Shown one piece after another: positions 43,077-51,548 of a DNA stretch of 64,000 bases; position 1 is the first letter of the stretch, and each line of letters opens with the position of its first letter. Location of the stretch: assembly GCF_042655305.1 (NCBI RefSeq), contig NZ_JBHSLR010000006.1; one strand, 5' to 3'. The notes below the pieces were generated by a model that saw nothing but the letters and a program-made list of their open reading frames with translations, was not told where the DNA came from and made no database searches. The position numbers and the translations under genes were made by a program. Origin of the DNA: Arcanobacterium_A bovis. GTDB taxonomy: Bacteria; Actinomycetota; Actinomycetes; Actinomycetales; Actinomycetaceae.

Positions 43077-43967
43077 TTATGACTGCTCGTCCGCAAACTC
43101 ACGATCAAATTCGTCAACGTAAATCTCCAAGAACTGCGCGACTGCATCGTCTGCATGATGTCCAATGCACGCACGCGAAATGTCTTTTACCTCAGCACGA
43201 GCATTGCCCATCGCTACTGGCCAGCCAATAATTTCTAGCCATTCAACGTCGTTGCCACCGTCGCCAAATCCGGCAACGCGATCAAGTGAGATACCCGTCT
43301 TTTCTGCCACAATGCGCATTGCTTTTCCTTTTCCCTCGCTGAGCGAAGCGATGTCAAAAAAGTTGTCGATTGAGCGCTGTGCGCTTGGACAATGCTTGAG
43401 AATTTCAGGAGAGATCTCGTCAAGATAGGAGGCATCCATGTGCCCGAACATCATCTTGAAGATGTGGTGTGGTTCAATCGTGGAGAAATCTTGCACTTTG
43501 ATAGGGAGATTCTGATGAGCGCCCTTCAAAAAATCACTGCTCATATCGAGCTGTTCCACGTAGATGGAATCCTCAGAAAATATGGTTGTGATGAGATCGT
43601 ATTTTTTACCGATCTCAATGATCGTGCGTGATTCGTCAGCCGTGAGCGGTTGTGAGTGGAAAATCTCACCAGTGGAAGAGTGCCCGATAATAGCTCCATT
43701 TGAACCGATTGCGATTCCGTCGTGCCCTGCTCTGCGCATAATCTCAGCTGCAGAATCCCAAAGACGACCAGTAACGATGATGATTTCAATGCCTCGCTCG
43801 CTTAATGCTCGCAACGCCGCGATAGTGCGATCAGACACGTAGGATTCGCCGTCAGCAATAGTGCCATCCACATCGAAGGCCATTGCGTCTAGTTTCCCCA
43901 TCTGACGTGCAAGATTGCGAAGTTGAGATTCATTGATTGATTGTGCATCCGAGGGAAACGTATTCAC
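43077..43967 (-). CDS. Cof-type HAD phosphatase
   Basis: The 296-residue protein belongs to the HAD superfamily, class IIB. Motif I is FDVDGT near residue 31, motif II TGR near 66, the motif III lysine lies in EGKGKAMRIVAE, and motif IV is GDGGNDVEW near 236. Such enzymes dephosphorylate sugar phosphates or cofactors; the substrate is unknown. An extra ~25 residues precede the domain. The GTG start has AAAGGAA upstream on the minus strand. The gene is monocistronic. Confidence 0.9.
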   Translation of the reverse strand: MNTFPSDAQSINESQLRNLARQMGKLDAMAFDVDGTIADGESYVSDRTIAALRALSERGIEIIIVTGRLWDSAAEIMRRAGHDGIAIGSNGAIIGHSSTGEIFHSQPLTADESRTIIEIGKKYDLITTIFSEDSIYVEQLDMSSDFLKGAHQNLPIKVQDFSTIEPHHIFKMMFGHMDASYLDEISPEILKHCPSAQRSIDNFFDIASLSEGKGKAMRIVAEKTGISLDRVAGFGDGGNDVEWLEIIGWPVAMGNARAEVKDISRACIGHHADDAVAQFLEIYVDEFDREFADEQS

Positions 43968-44155
43968 GTCGTTCCTTTCATAGCGGGCATTGCCAGTCTC
44001 AAAGCCATTTTACAATGCGCCTCCTCTCAAAAGCTCGTGTTAATGCCTGTTTCAACAAATTCGCACATGCTGAAATTGGGCGGAGCTTTCTGCTTTGAAT
44101 AGGGATAGGATATTGGAGGTAGACCACTTACCTATCCCCGCTCAGAGGAGACAAT

Positions 44156-44599
44156 ATGCCTCAACCGGACACCACACAGCCGAGACCCAAGATACTTTTC
44201 ATTTGTGTGAAAAATGCAGGGAAAAGTCAGATGGCTGCTGCTTTGATGCGACATATGTATGCCGAGCGTGTTGACGTTACATCAGCTGGTACGCATCCGG
44301 GCACAAACCTCAACTCCGAGTCAGAGCAGAGCATCCAAGCAGCTGGAGCGAGTTTTGAGGGCGAGTTTCCCAAAGCGATCGACGCCGATGCGTTACGGTG
44401 CGCAGACGCCGTCGTCATCATCGGGAAGGAAGCGCAGGTTGAGCCGGTGCCTGGTATGAAAGCGCAGATTGAGCGGTGGGAAACGGACGAGCCTTCCTTG
44501 CGTGGCATCGACGGTGCGGAGCGGATGAACATGATCCGCGATGAACTGTGTGAACGTGTGCAAGAGTTGGGTGAACGCCTGTTCGCTACTTGTAACTGA
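44156..44599 (+). CDS. Low-molecular-weight phosphatase-fold protein, arsenate-reductase-like
   Basis: The 147-residue protein has the LMW phosphatase fold. The P-loop CVKNAGKS (Cys17 to Ser24) has Lys23 where true tyrosine phosphatases have Arg. The CxxNxGKSQMAA form is, as I recall, that of actinobacterial mycothiol-dependent arsenate reductases, and mshD is present in this window. No ars operon genes (arsB, arsR) are adjacent, so the role is open. GAGGAG precedes the ATG. Alternative: a phosphatase of altered specificity. Confidence 0.75.
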   Translation: MPQPDTTQPRPKILFICVKNAGKSQMAAALMRHMYAERVDVTSAGTHPGTNLNSESEQSIQAAGASFEGEFPKAIDADALRCADAVVIIGKEAQVEPVPGMKAQIERWETDEPSLRGIDGAERMNMIRDELCERVQELGERLFATCN

Positions 44600-44700
44600 C
44601 TGCTCAACCAGACCGCCGCTGGCCGCATGCGATGCTTAAGCCGGCATGACAGAGAGCCTTTGTCTGGAAAGCTGAATGTCTAACCGCATAGCAATAAAGA

Positions 44701-44706
44701 TATAGT
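44701..44706 (+). promoter_or_regulatory. Probable -10 element of the tdh promoter
   Basis: TATAGT lies 19 bases upstream of the tdh ATG, leaving room for a short leader with a GGAG ribosome site. No clear -35 was found. Confidence 0.4.
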
Positions 44707-44725
44707 GCAACATCATGGAGTGCAT

Positions 44726-45754
44726 ATGAAAGCCCTAGTAAAAACAAAGCCACAGGTAGGCCTTGAGCTTATTGATATTCCTGAACCTGAAGTAGGACCA
44801 AATGACGTTAAGGTGCAGGTGCTTCGTACTGGAATTTGTGGAACTGACGTGCACATCCAGCGGTGGGATCCGTGGGCACAGAAGGTGGTGCAGACGCCGC
44901 GAATTATTGGACACGAGTTTTGTGGGCGGATCGTTGAAGTGGGCGAGCTGGTCACGGGATTGGAACTCGGGCAGATTGTCTCCGGTGAGGGGCACTATGT
45001 GTGTGGGCGTTGCCGGGCGTGTTTGGCGGGACGGCGTGAAGTTTGTGCCAATACGCAGGGGATTGGCTACGCCGTCGACGGTGCTATGAGCGAATATTTT
45101 GTATTTCCAGCTGCGAATGTGTGGGTACACCCGCAGAATATTGACCTCGACGTTGCCGCTATTTTCGATCCGTTCGGCAATGCTGTGCACACTGCTTTGC
45201 AATTCCCGTGTTTGGCGGAGGACGTGCTTGTTTCCGGTGCTGGCCCGATTGGAATCATGGCGGCATTGGTAGCTCAATTCCAAGGGGCGCGCAATGTGGT
45301 GCTCTCGGATCTCTCCGATGAACGCCTTGAGCTGGCCAAAAAGCTCGGCATTAAAAACACCATCAATGTTGGGCACAGTGAGCTAAAAGAGACATTTGGC
45401 GCGCTCGGGCTAAAAGAAGGCTTCGATGTGGGGCTTGAGATGTCTGGTTCGCCGGTTGCAATTCGCTCGATGATTAACCACATGGTGCATGGTGGCCGAA
45501 TGGCGCTGCTAGGCACCCCAATTTCGGAAGTCTCACTTGATCTGACCACAGTAATTTTCAATATGCTCACTATTCAGGGCGTAACTGGGCGTCGCATTTT
45601 TGAAACATGGTACGCGGCCTCGGCTCTTGTGAGCTCTGGTCTTGATATTTCGGGTGTTATCACTGATCGTTTGCCCTACACAGACTTCGAAGAAGCCTTT
45701 GCTATCGCAGCGAACGGCAAGTCTGGAAAAGTTGTGCTGAACTGGGAAAGCTAA
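44726..45754 (+). CDS. tdh: L-threonine 3-dehydrogenase
   Basis: Oxidises L-threonine with NAD to 2-amino-3-oxobutyrate. The 342 residues match the zinc alcohol-dehydrogenase-type TDH. Catalytic zinc ligands are Cys38 and His63-Glu64; structural zinc cysteines are Cys93, Cys96, Cys99 and Cys107, the same numbers as in E. coli. The Rossmann motif is VSGAGPIGIMA near residue 171. The ATG at 44726 has GGAG 5 bases before it and gives the canonical MKALVK start. The partner kbl lies 213 bp downstream. Confidence 0.96.
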   Translation: MKALVKTKPQVGLELIDIPEPEVGPNDVKVQVLRTGICGTDVHIQRWDPWAQKVVQTPRIIGHEFCGRIVEVGELVTGLELGQIVSGEGHYVCGRCRACLAGRREVCANTQGIGYAVDGAMSEYFVFPAANVWVHPQNIDLDVAAIFDPFGNAVHTALQFPCLAEDVLVSGAGPIGIMAALVAQFQGARNVVLSDLSDERLELAKKLGIKNTINVGHSELKETFGALGLKEGFDVGLEMSGSPVAIRSMINHMVHGGRMALLGTPISEVSLDLTTVIFNMLTIQGVTGRRIFETWYAASALVSSGLDISGVITDRLPYTDFEEAFAIAANGKSGKVVLNWES

Positions 45755-45967
45755 GCGGCGAGCGGCGTAACGGCATGCGAGGAATACTAACTGGGAACAC
45801 TGACTAGCAGCACTAATCCACTTGGTGAACAGCAGAACGTAGAGGCTTGAGGCTGCAGAAGCGTCAGGCCGTAGGAGCTTCAGGGCGCACAAGCTTCAAA
45901 ACGCAGAAACTAAACAGTAAACAGAAACTCAAGCAGCAGAAAAACAACACGAACACGAGGTAGTAAA

Positions 45968-47275
45968 ATGAGTGTACAAAGCTATGAACCGATGCGTACA
46001 TTCCTCTCCGGACAATTGAATGAGCTACGTGAGCAGGGTTTATATAAGAACGAAGAAGCGCTCACCACTGCGCAAGCTACGCATATCGGCGTTGAAGATG
46101 GACGCGACGTGCTCAATCTATGCGCCAATAACTACCTTGGCCTCGCGGATTCCCCTGAGCTCATCGCCGCTGCGAAAACGGCGATGGATAAATGGGGATT
46201 CGGAATGAGTTCAGTTCGTTTCATCTGTGGCACGCAAACGCAGCACACGACGCTCGAAGCAGCACTGACGTCGTTTTTGCACCCGCGAGCTGGCGTTTCT
46301 TCCGATGGTGCTCAGGTGGACACTGCCGCTGAGGTCGCCGCTACCGAAACCTCCGCCACCGAGGTCTCCGCCACAGAGGGCGACGACGAGTGGGATACGA
46401 TCTTGTACTCGTCCTGTTTCGATGCCAACGGCGGTTTGTTCGAAACCCTGTTTGGTGCCGAGGACGCAATTATCTCTGATGAATTGAACCATGCCTCGAT
46501 CATCGACGGCGTACGCTTGTCCAAGGCGGCTCGTTTCCGATACAAGAACCGCGATATGGCTGATCTTGAGGCGAAGTTGCGGGAGGCGACGGCGTCGTCG
46601 CGCTTTACTGTGATCGCAACCGATGGCGTATTTTCCATGGACGGCTACCTGGCGCCGCTGCCAGAAATTTGCGATCTAGCCGATAAGTATGGCGCGTTGG
46701 TTATGGTTGATGATTCGCACGCAGTCGGATTTATGGGGCAAACTGGCGCAGGTACACCTGAGCATTTTGGGGTGAGTGACCGCGTCGACATTCTCACTGG
46801 CACATTGGGTAAAGCTTTGGGTGGGGCGTCGGGTGGATACACCTGTGCGCGCCGTGAAATTGTAGCGACGCTGCGTCAAAAATCGCGGCCGTATCTGTTC
46901 TCGAACTCTCTTGCGCCGGCCATCGCCGGAGCTACTTTGAAGGTGATTGAGCTGCTCAAAGAGTCTTCTGAGTTGTTGACTCGTTTGCGTGAGAATACGC
47001 AGTATTTTCGTCAGCGCATGTGCGAAGAAGGATTCGAAATTCCCGAATCAACCCACCCGATCGTTCCGGTGATGTTTGGCGACGCCGTTGTGGCCGCGAA
47101 AATGGCAGACGCGATTCTTGCCCGTGGTGTTTACGTTCGGGCATTTTCGTATCCAGTGGTTCCAATGGGTAAGGCGCGCATCCGTACGCAACTGAATGCC
47201 AAATTGAGCAAAGATGATCTCGATCGGGCAATCGCTGCTTTTGTGGACGCGCGCCGTGAAGTATTGGGGAGCTAG
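45968..47275 (+). CDS. kbl: Glycine C-acetyltransferase (2-amino-3-ketobutyrate CoA ligase)
   Basis: PLP enzyme that splits 2-amino-3-oxobutyrate with CoA to glycine and acetyl-CoA, the step after TDH. Conserved parts include NNYLGLA near residue 54, SSCFDANGG near 148, DDSHAVGF at 248-255 and the PLP lysine Lys282 in GTLGKALGG. The 435 residues exceed the usual ~398 because of an Ala/Thr/Glu-rich insertion at about 105-141, between TSFLH and DTILYSS, made partly of a five-residue repeat. The frame is intact. The start lies a few bases after GAGGTAG. Confidence 0.94.
   Translation: MSVQSYEPMRTFLSGQLNELREQGLYKNEEALTTAQATHIGVEDGRDVLNLCANNYLGLADSPELIAAAKTAMDKWGFGMSSVRFICGTQTQHTTLEAALTSFLHPRAGVSSDGAQVDTAAEVAATETSATEVSATEGDDEWDTILYSSCFDANGGLFETLFGAEDAIISDELNHASIIDGVRLSKAARFRYKNRDMADLEAKLREATASSRFTVIATDGVFSMDGYLAPLPEICDLADKYGALVMVDDSHAVGFMGQTGAGTPEHFGVSDRVDILTGTLGKALGGASGGYTCARREIVATLRQKSRPYLFSNSLAPAIAGATLKVIELLKESSELLTRLRENTQYFRQRMCEEGFEIPESTHPIVPVMFGDAVVAAKMADAILARGVYVRAFSYPVVPMGKARIRTQLNAKLSKDDLDRAIAAFVDARREVLGS
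46331..46375 (+). repeat. 15-bp tandem repeat inside kbl
   Basis: Three 15-bp units encode EVAAT, ETSAT and EVSAT. They lie within the insertion that lengthens Kbl and look like a product of slippage or repeat growth. Confidence 0.8.
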
Positions 47276-47304
47276 TAGCGATTAGTTTCCAGTTGTTAGT
47301 GCTC

Positions 47305-47341
47305 GGTAACTAACGACTGCTCCTTGCTGCCGTTAGTTACC
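47305..47341. terminator. Terminator hairpin after kbl
   Basis: A perfect 11-bp stem GGTAACTAACG/CGTTAGTTACC (47305-47315 with 47331-47341) lies 30 bases past the stop. A second inverted repeat AGCCGCTAGC/GCTAGCGGCT (47342-47351 with 47376-47385) follows, its right arm reaching into the end of the convergent MFS gene. Confidence 0.65.
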
Positions 47342-47376
47342 AGCCGCTAGCTACTCGCCTCTTGCGTTGTTGCTTG

Positions 47377-48648
47377 CTAGCGGCTTCGTTTAACCGGAAG
47401 CACTAGCAACGCTCCAATCACCGTAATTATGCCCGTGCAGATATAAAGGCCCGGGTATCCGCCAAAGACTTTGAGTGCGAATGTGGCCGAAATGCCTGCG
47501 AGCATATTCGTGATTCCCACAGTGAGCGTCATGATCGACATATCTCGTGCACGAGTTTGGGCGTAGGGCAGAACTTCGTTGATCAACGCTTGGTCTACAG
47601 AAGTGAACGTGCCCCAACCGATACCCAGGATAATTCCGGCGGTGATAACCATTGGCCACGTGTGTACGAATGCCATCATGATTGCTGCGCCTCCAGCCAA
47701 GAGCGCCGATGCAACCACAAATATTTTGCGTTTTTGCACTTTATCAGACCATTTTCCGCCCACAATTGCGGAAAGAATAGTCACTGCTGCGTAGACAACG
47801 GTGAGGATAAGGACTCCGCCTTCGGGATCTTCAAGCTTAATCTGATCTTGCAGGTAGTAGTACAAAAAGAAGAGCGCAACATAATTTCCTAGGTGTACAA
47901 CGAAGCGTGCTGCGAAAACCCACAGGTAATCAACGTAATCGTGAAGCGAGTGGGTAATCGCCGCAATATTGTTGGCGAGATTGTCGGCTTCTGTGCGAGC
48001 CCGTTCTTTGGTCTCAGCTGCGTGAATATCGCGTGAGTGCTTCCAAGTTCCAGTGAGGGTATAGGTGAGAAGTATCGCCACGAACAGACCTACTACTACG
48101 ATATACGCAGTTTGAAGCGGGAATGCTTCGGCAACGATTGTGCCGCCCACCAGGCCAAATGTGAACGTTGCGCCCAGCACTCCCGATACCATGCCGTATT
48201 GGCGCTGAGGTACCGTGTCTGGAGTGAGCGTAAGGATATTATTCGTGCTCAGTACTGTGAAGAACTGGAACGCAGCCCAGGCGGTTACCATCACCCAGTA
48301 ACTCGGAGTGAAGGATATGAAGAACAGCATCGCACAAGCGCCGAAGCCGCCAACTAGTATCCACGGCAAGCGTTTGCCCCAGCGCGTTCTCGTGCGATCA
48401 GAGAGCGATCCGGCAAAAATTGACGTTATTACCTGCACGGTTCCGCCAATGGTCATGAGCACGCCGAGCATAGCCTCTTTGTTAGATGCATCGAGCTGCT
48501 GCATTTGCATGCCGAGGAGTAGCTGGCTCGGAGCTGCCCAAGACACACAAGTGGCAAAGTAGAGGAGCCCATACGCGCTCACCCAGCTCTTTTTCACGTC
48601 AGGACGACGGTTGGTGTCGATGGCGTCGTCGTAAATCATTTCAGTCAT
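47377..48648 (-). CDS. MFS transporter, probable glycoside or sugar carrier
   Basis: Inner-membrane carrier of the major facilitator superfamily, 423 residues with about 12 spans. Between spans 2 and 3 it has AGSLSDRTRTRWGKRLPWIL, resembling the GPH/sugar-proton symporter loop. A long charged central loop follows span 6. Its ATG overlaps the stop of the GH1 glucosidase gene by four bases, so the pair likely imports and cleaves a beta-glucoside or disaccharide. The exact substrate is unknown. Confidence 0.88.
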   Translation of the reverse strand: MTEMIYDDAIDTNRRPDVKKSWVSAYGLLYFATCVSWAAPSQLLLGMQMQQLDASNKEAMLGVLMTIGGTVQVITSIFAGSLSDRTRTRWGKRLPWILVGGFGACAMLFFISFTPSYWVMVTAWAAFQFFTVLSTNNILTLTPDTVPQRQYGMVSGVLGATFTFGLVGGTIVAEAFPLQTAYIVVVGLFVAILLTYTLTGTWKHSRDIHAAETKERARTEADNLANNIAAITHSLHDYVDYLWVFAARFVVHLGNYVALFFLYYYLQDQIKLEDPEGGVLILTVVYAAVTILSAIVGGKWSDKVQKRKIFVVASALLAGGAAIMMAFVHTWPMVITAGIILGIGWGTFTSVDQALINEVLPYAQTRARDMSIMTLTVGITNMLAGISATFALKVFGGYPGLYICTGIITVIGALLVLPVKRSR

Positions 48649-49925
48649 TTTACGTACCTTTGGTAAATATCGTCGTTGATTTTTCCTTGGTCAATGATGT
48701 CACGCAGCATATATGCCGAGGGCTTCGGGGTGCGCTCCAAAGTGGTGGGATCGAGGTGAACGATGCCAAAATGTGGCACCATTCCTTCGGACCACTCCCA
48801 GTTGTCCACAAAACACCAATGGTAGTAGCGCTCGAAGGGTAATCCGCTCGCTGCCATTGCTGCAAAGTGGTCAAGGAGGTATTTAGGTCGGAATCGTTCC
48901 AGCTCGGTGTCGCTACCATTGTCCGCGGTGCCGTTCTCAGTGATCCAAATTGGCAAACGGTGGCGTTCGTGCAGTTCACGGGCGCACTCCACGATACCTT
49001 GCGGATAGATTTCCCAGCCCAAATCATTTACTGGCGCGCCGGGGAATACTCCATCGGTCAGACCACGCACAGTGGAGCGCGTGTAGTAATTGATGGCGAC
49101 GACGTCGCAGTAGTGCCCGCGCTGAATGTCGCATGGCGGCCGTCCCAAGAGGGGGTGAAAATTGCCGTTGTAGCACGCATTTTCGATCAGTCGATTGTAG
49201 AGGTAATCGTCGATTTTTGCGAAGGCTCGATGCACAGGATTCTTCGGATTGAGTGGTGTGAATCCGCGAATATGGTGTGCGATGGATACGTTGATCGTGC
49301 GGCCAGGCGCATCGAGTGTGCTATGGATTAGTTTGTATGCTCGAATGTGGGCGATTGCGAAGTTCCGCATCGTTGTGAGTGCTTTACGCCAGCTCTTGCC
49401 GCCAGGGGGAGTCTCGTTGTAAAGGAACGACTGAGTGGCAAATACATTGGGTTCGTTGATGGTGTTCCAGTCGCTCACCAGATCGCCAAATTCCGCAAGA
49501 ATTTTTGCCACAAAGCGGATGAACAGTGAGATGTTTTGCTCTTTGGCGAATCCACCCATCTCTTCAAACCACTGCGGATGACTGAAATGGTGCAGGGTGA
49601 CGAGCGGTTCGATTCCGCGTTCTTTGAGGTCAATGAGTTCTTCTCGATAACGGGCGACGGCGGTTTCGTCCCACTGCCCACGGCGCGGTTCGATGCGAGT
49701 CCAATCGAGAGAAATACGTGCAATTTGCAGGTGTAATTCCTGCATGAGCGCGTTATCTTCCCGCCACCGTTTCCAGTGACCCGTTGCCGGTTCTGGGCTC
49801 GTGCCATCCTTAATACTTCCGGGCTTTTCAGCCCAGGCATGCCAGTTTGTTCTTGGTAAATCACCTTCAATTTGGACGGCAGCTGAGGCCGTGCCAATCT
49901 TGAATGTCAACGCCATTGTTTCCAT
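48645..49925 (-). CDS. Glycoside hydrolase family 1 beta-glucosidase
   Basis: Cytosolic retaining beta-glycosidase, 426 residues. The acid/base Glu158 lies in TINEPN and the nucleophile Glu330 in ITENGTAD; LHHFSHPQWF near residue 111 is also typical. It may act on plain or phosphorylated glucosides; the MFS partner (not a PTS) favours unphosphorylated substrates. Two starts are possible: ATG at 49925, with TACACT ending 7 bases upstream (leaderless), or ATG at 49916. It leads a two-gene operon with the transporter. Confidence 0.93.
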   Translation of the reverse strand: METMALTFKIGTASAAVQIEGDLPRTNWHAWAEKPGSIKDGTSPEPATGHWKRWREDNALMQELHLQIARISLDWTRIEPRRGQWDETAVARYREELIDLKERGIEPLVTLHHFSHPQWFEEMGGFAKEQNISLFIRFVAKILAEFGDLVSDWNTINEPNVFATQSFLYNETPPGGKSWRKALTTMRNFAIAHIRAYKLIHSTLDAPGRTINVSIAHHIRGFTPLNPKNPVHRAFAKIDDYLYNRLIENACYNGNFHPLLGRPPCDIQRGHYCDVVAINYYTRSTVRGLTDGVFPGAPVNDLGWEIYPQGIVECARELHERHRLPIWITENGTADNGSDTELERFRPKYLLDHFAAMAASGLPFERYYHWCFVDNWEWSEGMVPHFGIVHLDPTTLERTPKPSAYMLRDIIDQGKINDDIYQRYVK

Positions 49926-49932
49926 GCAAACA

Positions 49933-49938
49933 AGTGTA
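49933..49938 (-). promoter_or_regulatory. -10 element for the glucosidase operon
   Basis: On the minus strand TACACT is followed by 7 bases and then the first ATG of the glucosidase. No ribosome site lies between, so the mRNA may be leaderless. Confidence 0.4.
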
Positions 49939-50090
49939 GAGCATATTTCTCAATAAAGTGATACTTTTCGTATTGGGAATTAAAAAACTTTGCTGGTAAT
50001 GGCTATTTTCCGCCTCAATATTACAAAGAAGTTTGATGTTACAATGGATATTGTGGGCGAGTCGTGAATGGGGTAAACGTGAGGTTCGTG

Positions 50091-51260
50091 CTATTTGTTC
50101 TTCATAACAGCTTTTTCTACGTACTCGTGGCATGCAATCATAGCTCCAGTACCTAGCAGCACAAATACCGGCATTAATACCGGGTCGATACGTGTCATAA
50201 GGTAGCCCACCGCCGGTGGCATGAGTAGCTGTCCGGTGTAAGCGAATCCCATCTGCAAACCCATCGCACGCTGTGTATTAGCTGCGCCAAGCCGTCGTGC
50301 AGTCTCTTTGAGTATCACCGGATAGATTGGTGCGCAGCCCAGACCGATCATAATAAAGCCAGCTACTGCGCCTACTGCAAATGGTGACAACAGGGAGACG
50401 ACTGCGCCTGTCACAATAATCGCCGAACCTACCCGCAAAAGCACGAGGTTGGAGAATTTTTCCGCCGCAAATCCCGCAATGAAGCGTCCCACAGTGATTC
50501 CGATATAAAAACCTGCGGATCCCGCCGCGGCAAGTGACGGGCAAATATGGTGATACTGCACCAAAAAGGTTGCGCCCCACAATCCGGTAGTTAGTTCCAC
50601 AGCGCAATAGAGGAAGAATCCACACAGGATAGGCGTGATGTGGGGAAGCCTGTACCACGGCGAAAGCTGCGCTACGGCGTCGTCATGCGAAAAATCATCC
50701 GGCGTGGCGGCGTGTTCCACACCTTCCCACAATTTTCTGGAGGCGATCAGCAAAAACATCAACGCGAACTGTAGCAGTGCCACGGTGACGTACGCGGGGC
50801 GCCATTGTGCCCGCCAATTGAGCCAAAAGCCCACGATGAGCGGACCCAATGAAGCGCCAACTCCCCAGAATGCGTGAAGCCAATTGTTGTGCCGAGTGGA
50901 GTAGTTGAGCGATACAAAGGCGTTGATGGCGGCATCGATTGCGCCGGCACCGAGGCCCAGTGGGAGGGCAAGAATACACAGCCAGAGGAACGACGGCGCA
51001 ACCGAGTAGCCGAGGAGCGTCACGGCAGTTAGTGCCACCGATGTGATAGAGATTTTAACTGTGCCGAAACGTCGTAGCAGTGCAACCGAGGCAAAAGAAG
51101 CGGTGATAGTTCCGATGCACACAATCATCGAGATGATTCCCGCACCGGCAGGATCGGCGTGAAGTGAAGGCGCGAGCGAGGGCCACGAGGCGCCCACAAC
51201 GGCGTCGGGAAGTCCGAGGGAAATGAACGCCGCGTAGATAACGGCGAGCAGGAGAGTCAT
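50091..51260 (-). CDS. MFS transporter
   Basis: Inner-membrane protein of 389 residues with about 12 spans, major facilitator superfamily. The start shows FISLGLPDAVVGASWPSLAP, similar to the fucose-permease/sugar-efflux branch. The ATG has AAGGACC upstream. It is on the same strand as the glucosidase operon but 165 bp before it, so it may have its own transcript. The substrate cannot be deduced. Confidence 0.85.
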   Translation of the reverse strand: MTLLLAVIYAAFISLGLPDAVVGASWPSLAPSLHADPAGAGIISMIVCIGTITASFASVALLRRFGTVKISITSVALTAVTLLGYSVAPSFLWLCILALPLGLGAGAIDAAINAFVSLNYSTRHNNWLHAFWGVGASLGPLIVGFWLNWRAQWRPAYVTVALLQFALMFLLIASRKLWEGVEHAATPDDFSHDDAVAQLSPWYRLPHITPILCGFFLYCAVELTTGLWGATFLVQYHHICPSLAAAGSAGFYIGITVGRFIAGFAAEKFSNLVLLRVGSAIIVTGAVVSLLSPFAVGAVAGFIMIGLGCAPIYPVILKETARRLGAANTQRAMGLQMGFAYTGQLLMPPAVGYLMTRIDPVLMPVFVLLGTGAMIACHEYVEKAVMKNK

Positions 51261-51548
51261 GGGGTGGTCCTTATTAAGTGCGGTGCTGAACAGGTGGGAT
51301 GATGTGTCTGGGTGACTGAGATGCCGTGGCGTTCAGAGCAGGTGGCGTGCTGAGAAGGTGTGGGGGTAGATGAAATTTTCACTACATTGTTTCATGAAGT
51401 CGCACAATTGTTCCAACGAAAACAATCGGCTCGGTTACCCCCTAAAATCGCGGTTGAGGTAATATGTTAGGCGGACCGAATAATTCGGTAACTGAAGAAT
51501 GCGGCGATGATCAGCTGCAACAAACACAGCCCCAACGGAGGGAAATAA

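Noticed and set aside
49926..50090. LacI-type operator before the glucosidase operon
   Set aside because: A GATAC/GTATT half-palindrome is present near 49960, but it does not match a LacI-type consensus and no LacI gene is adjacent.
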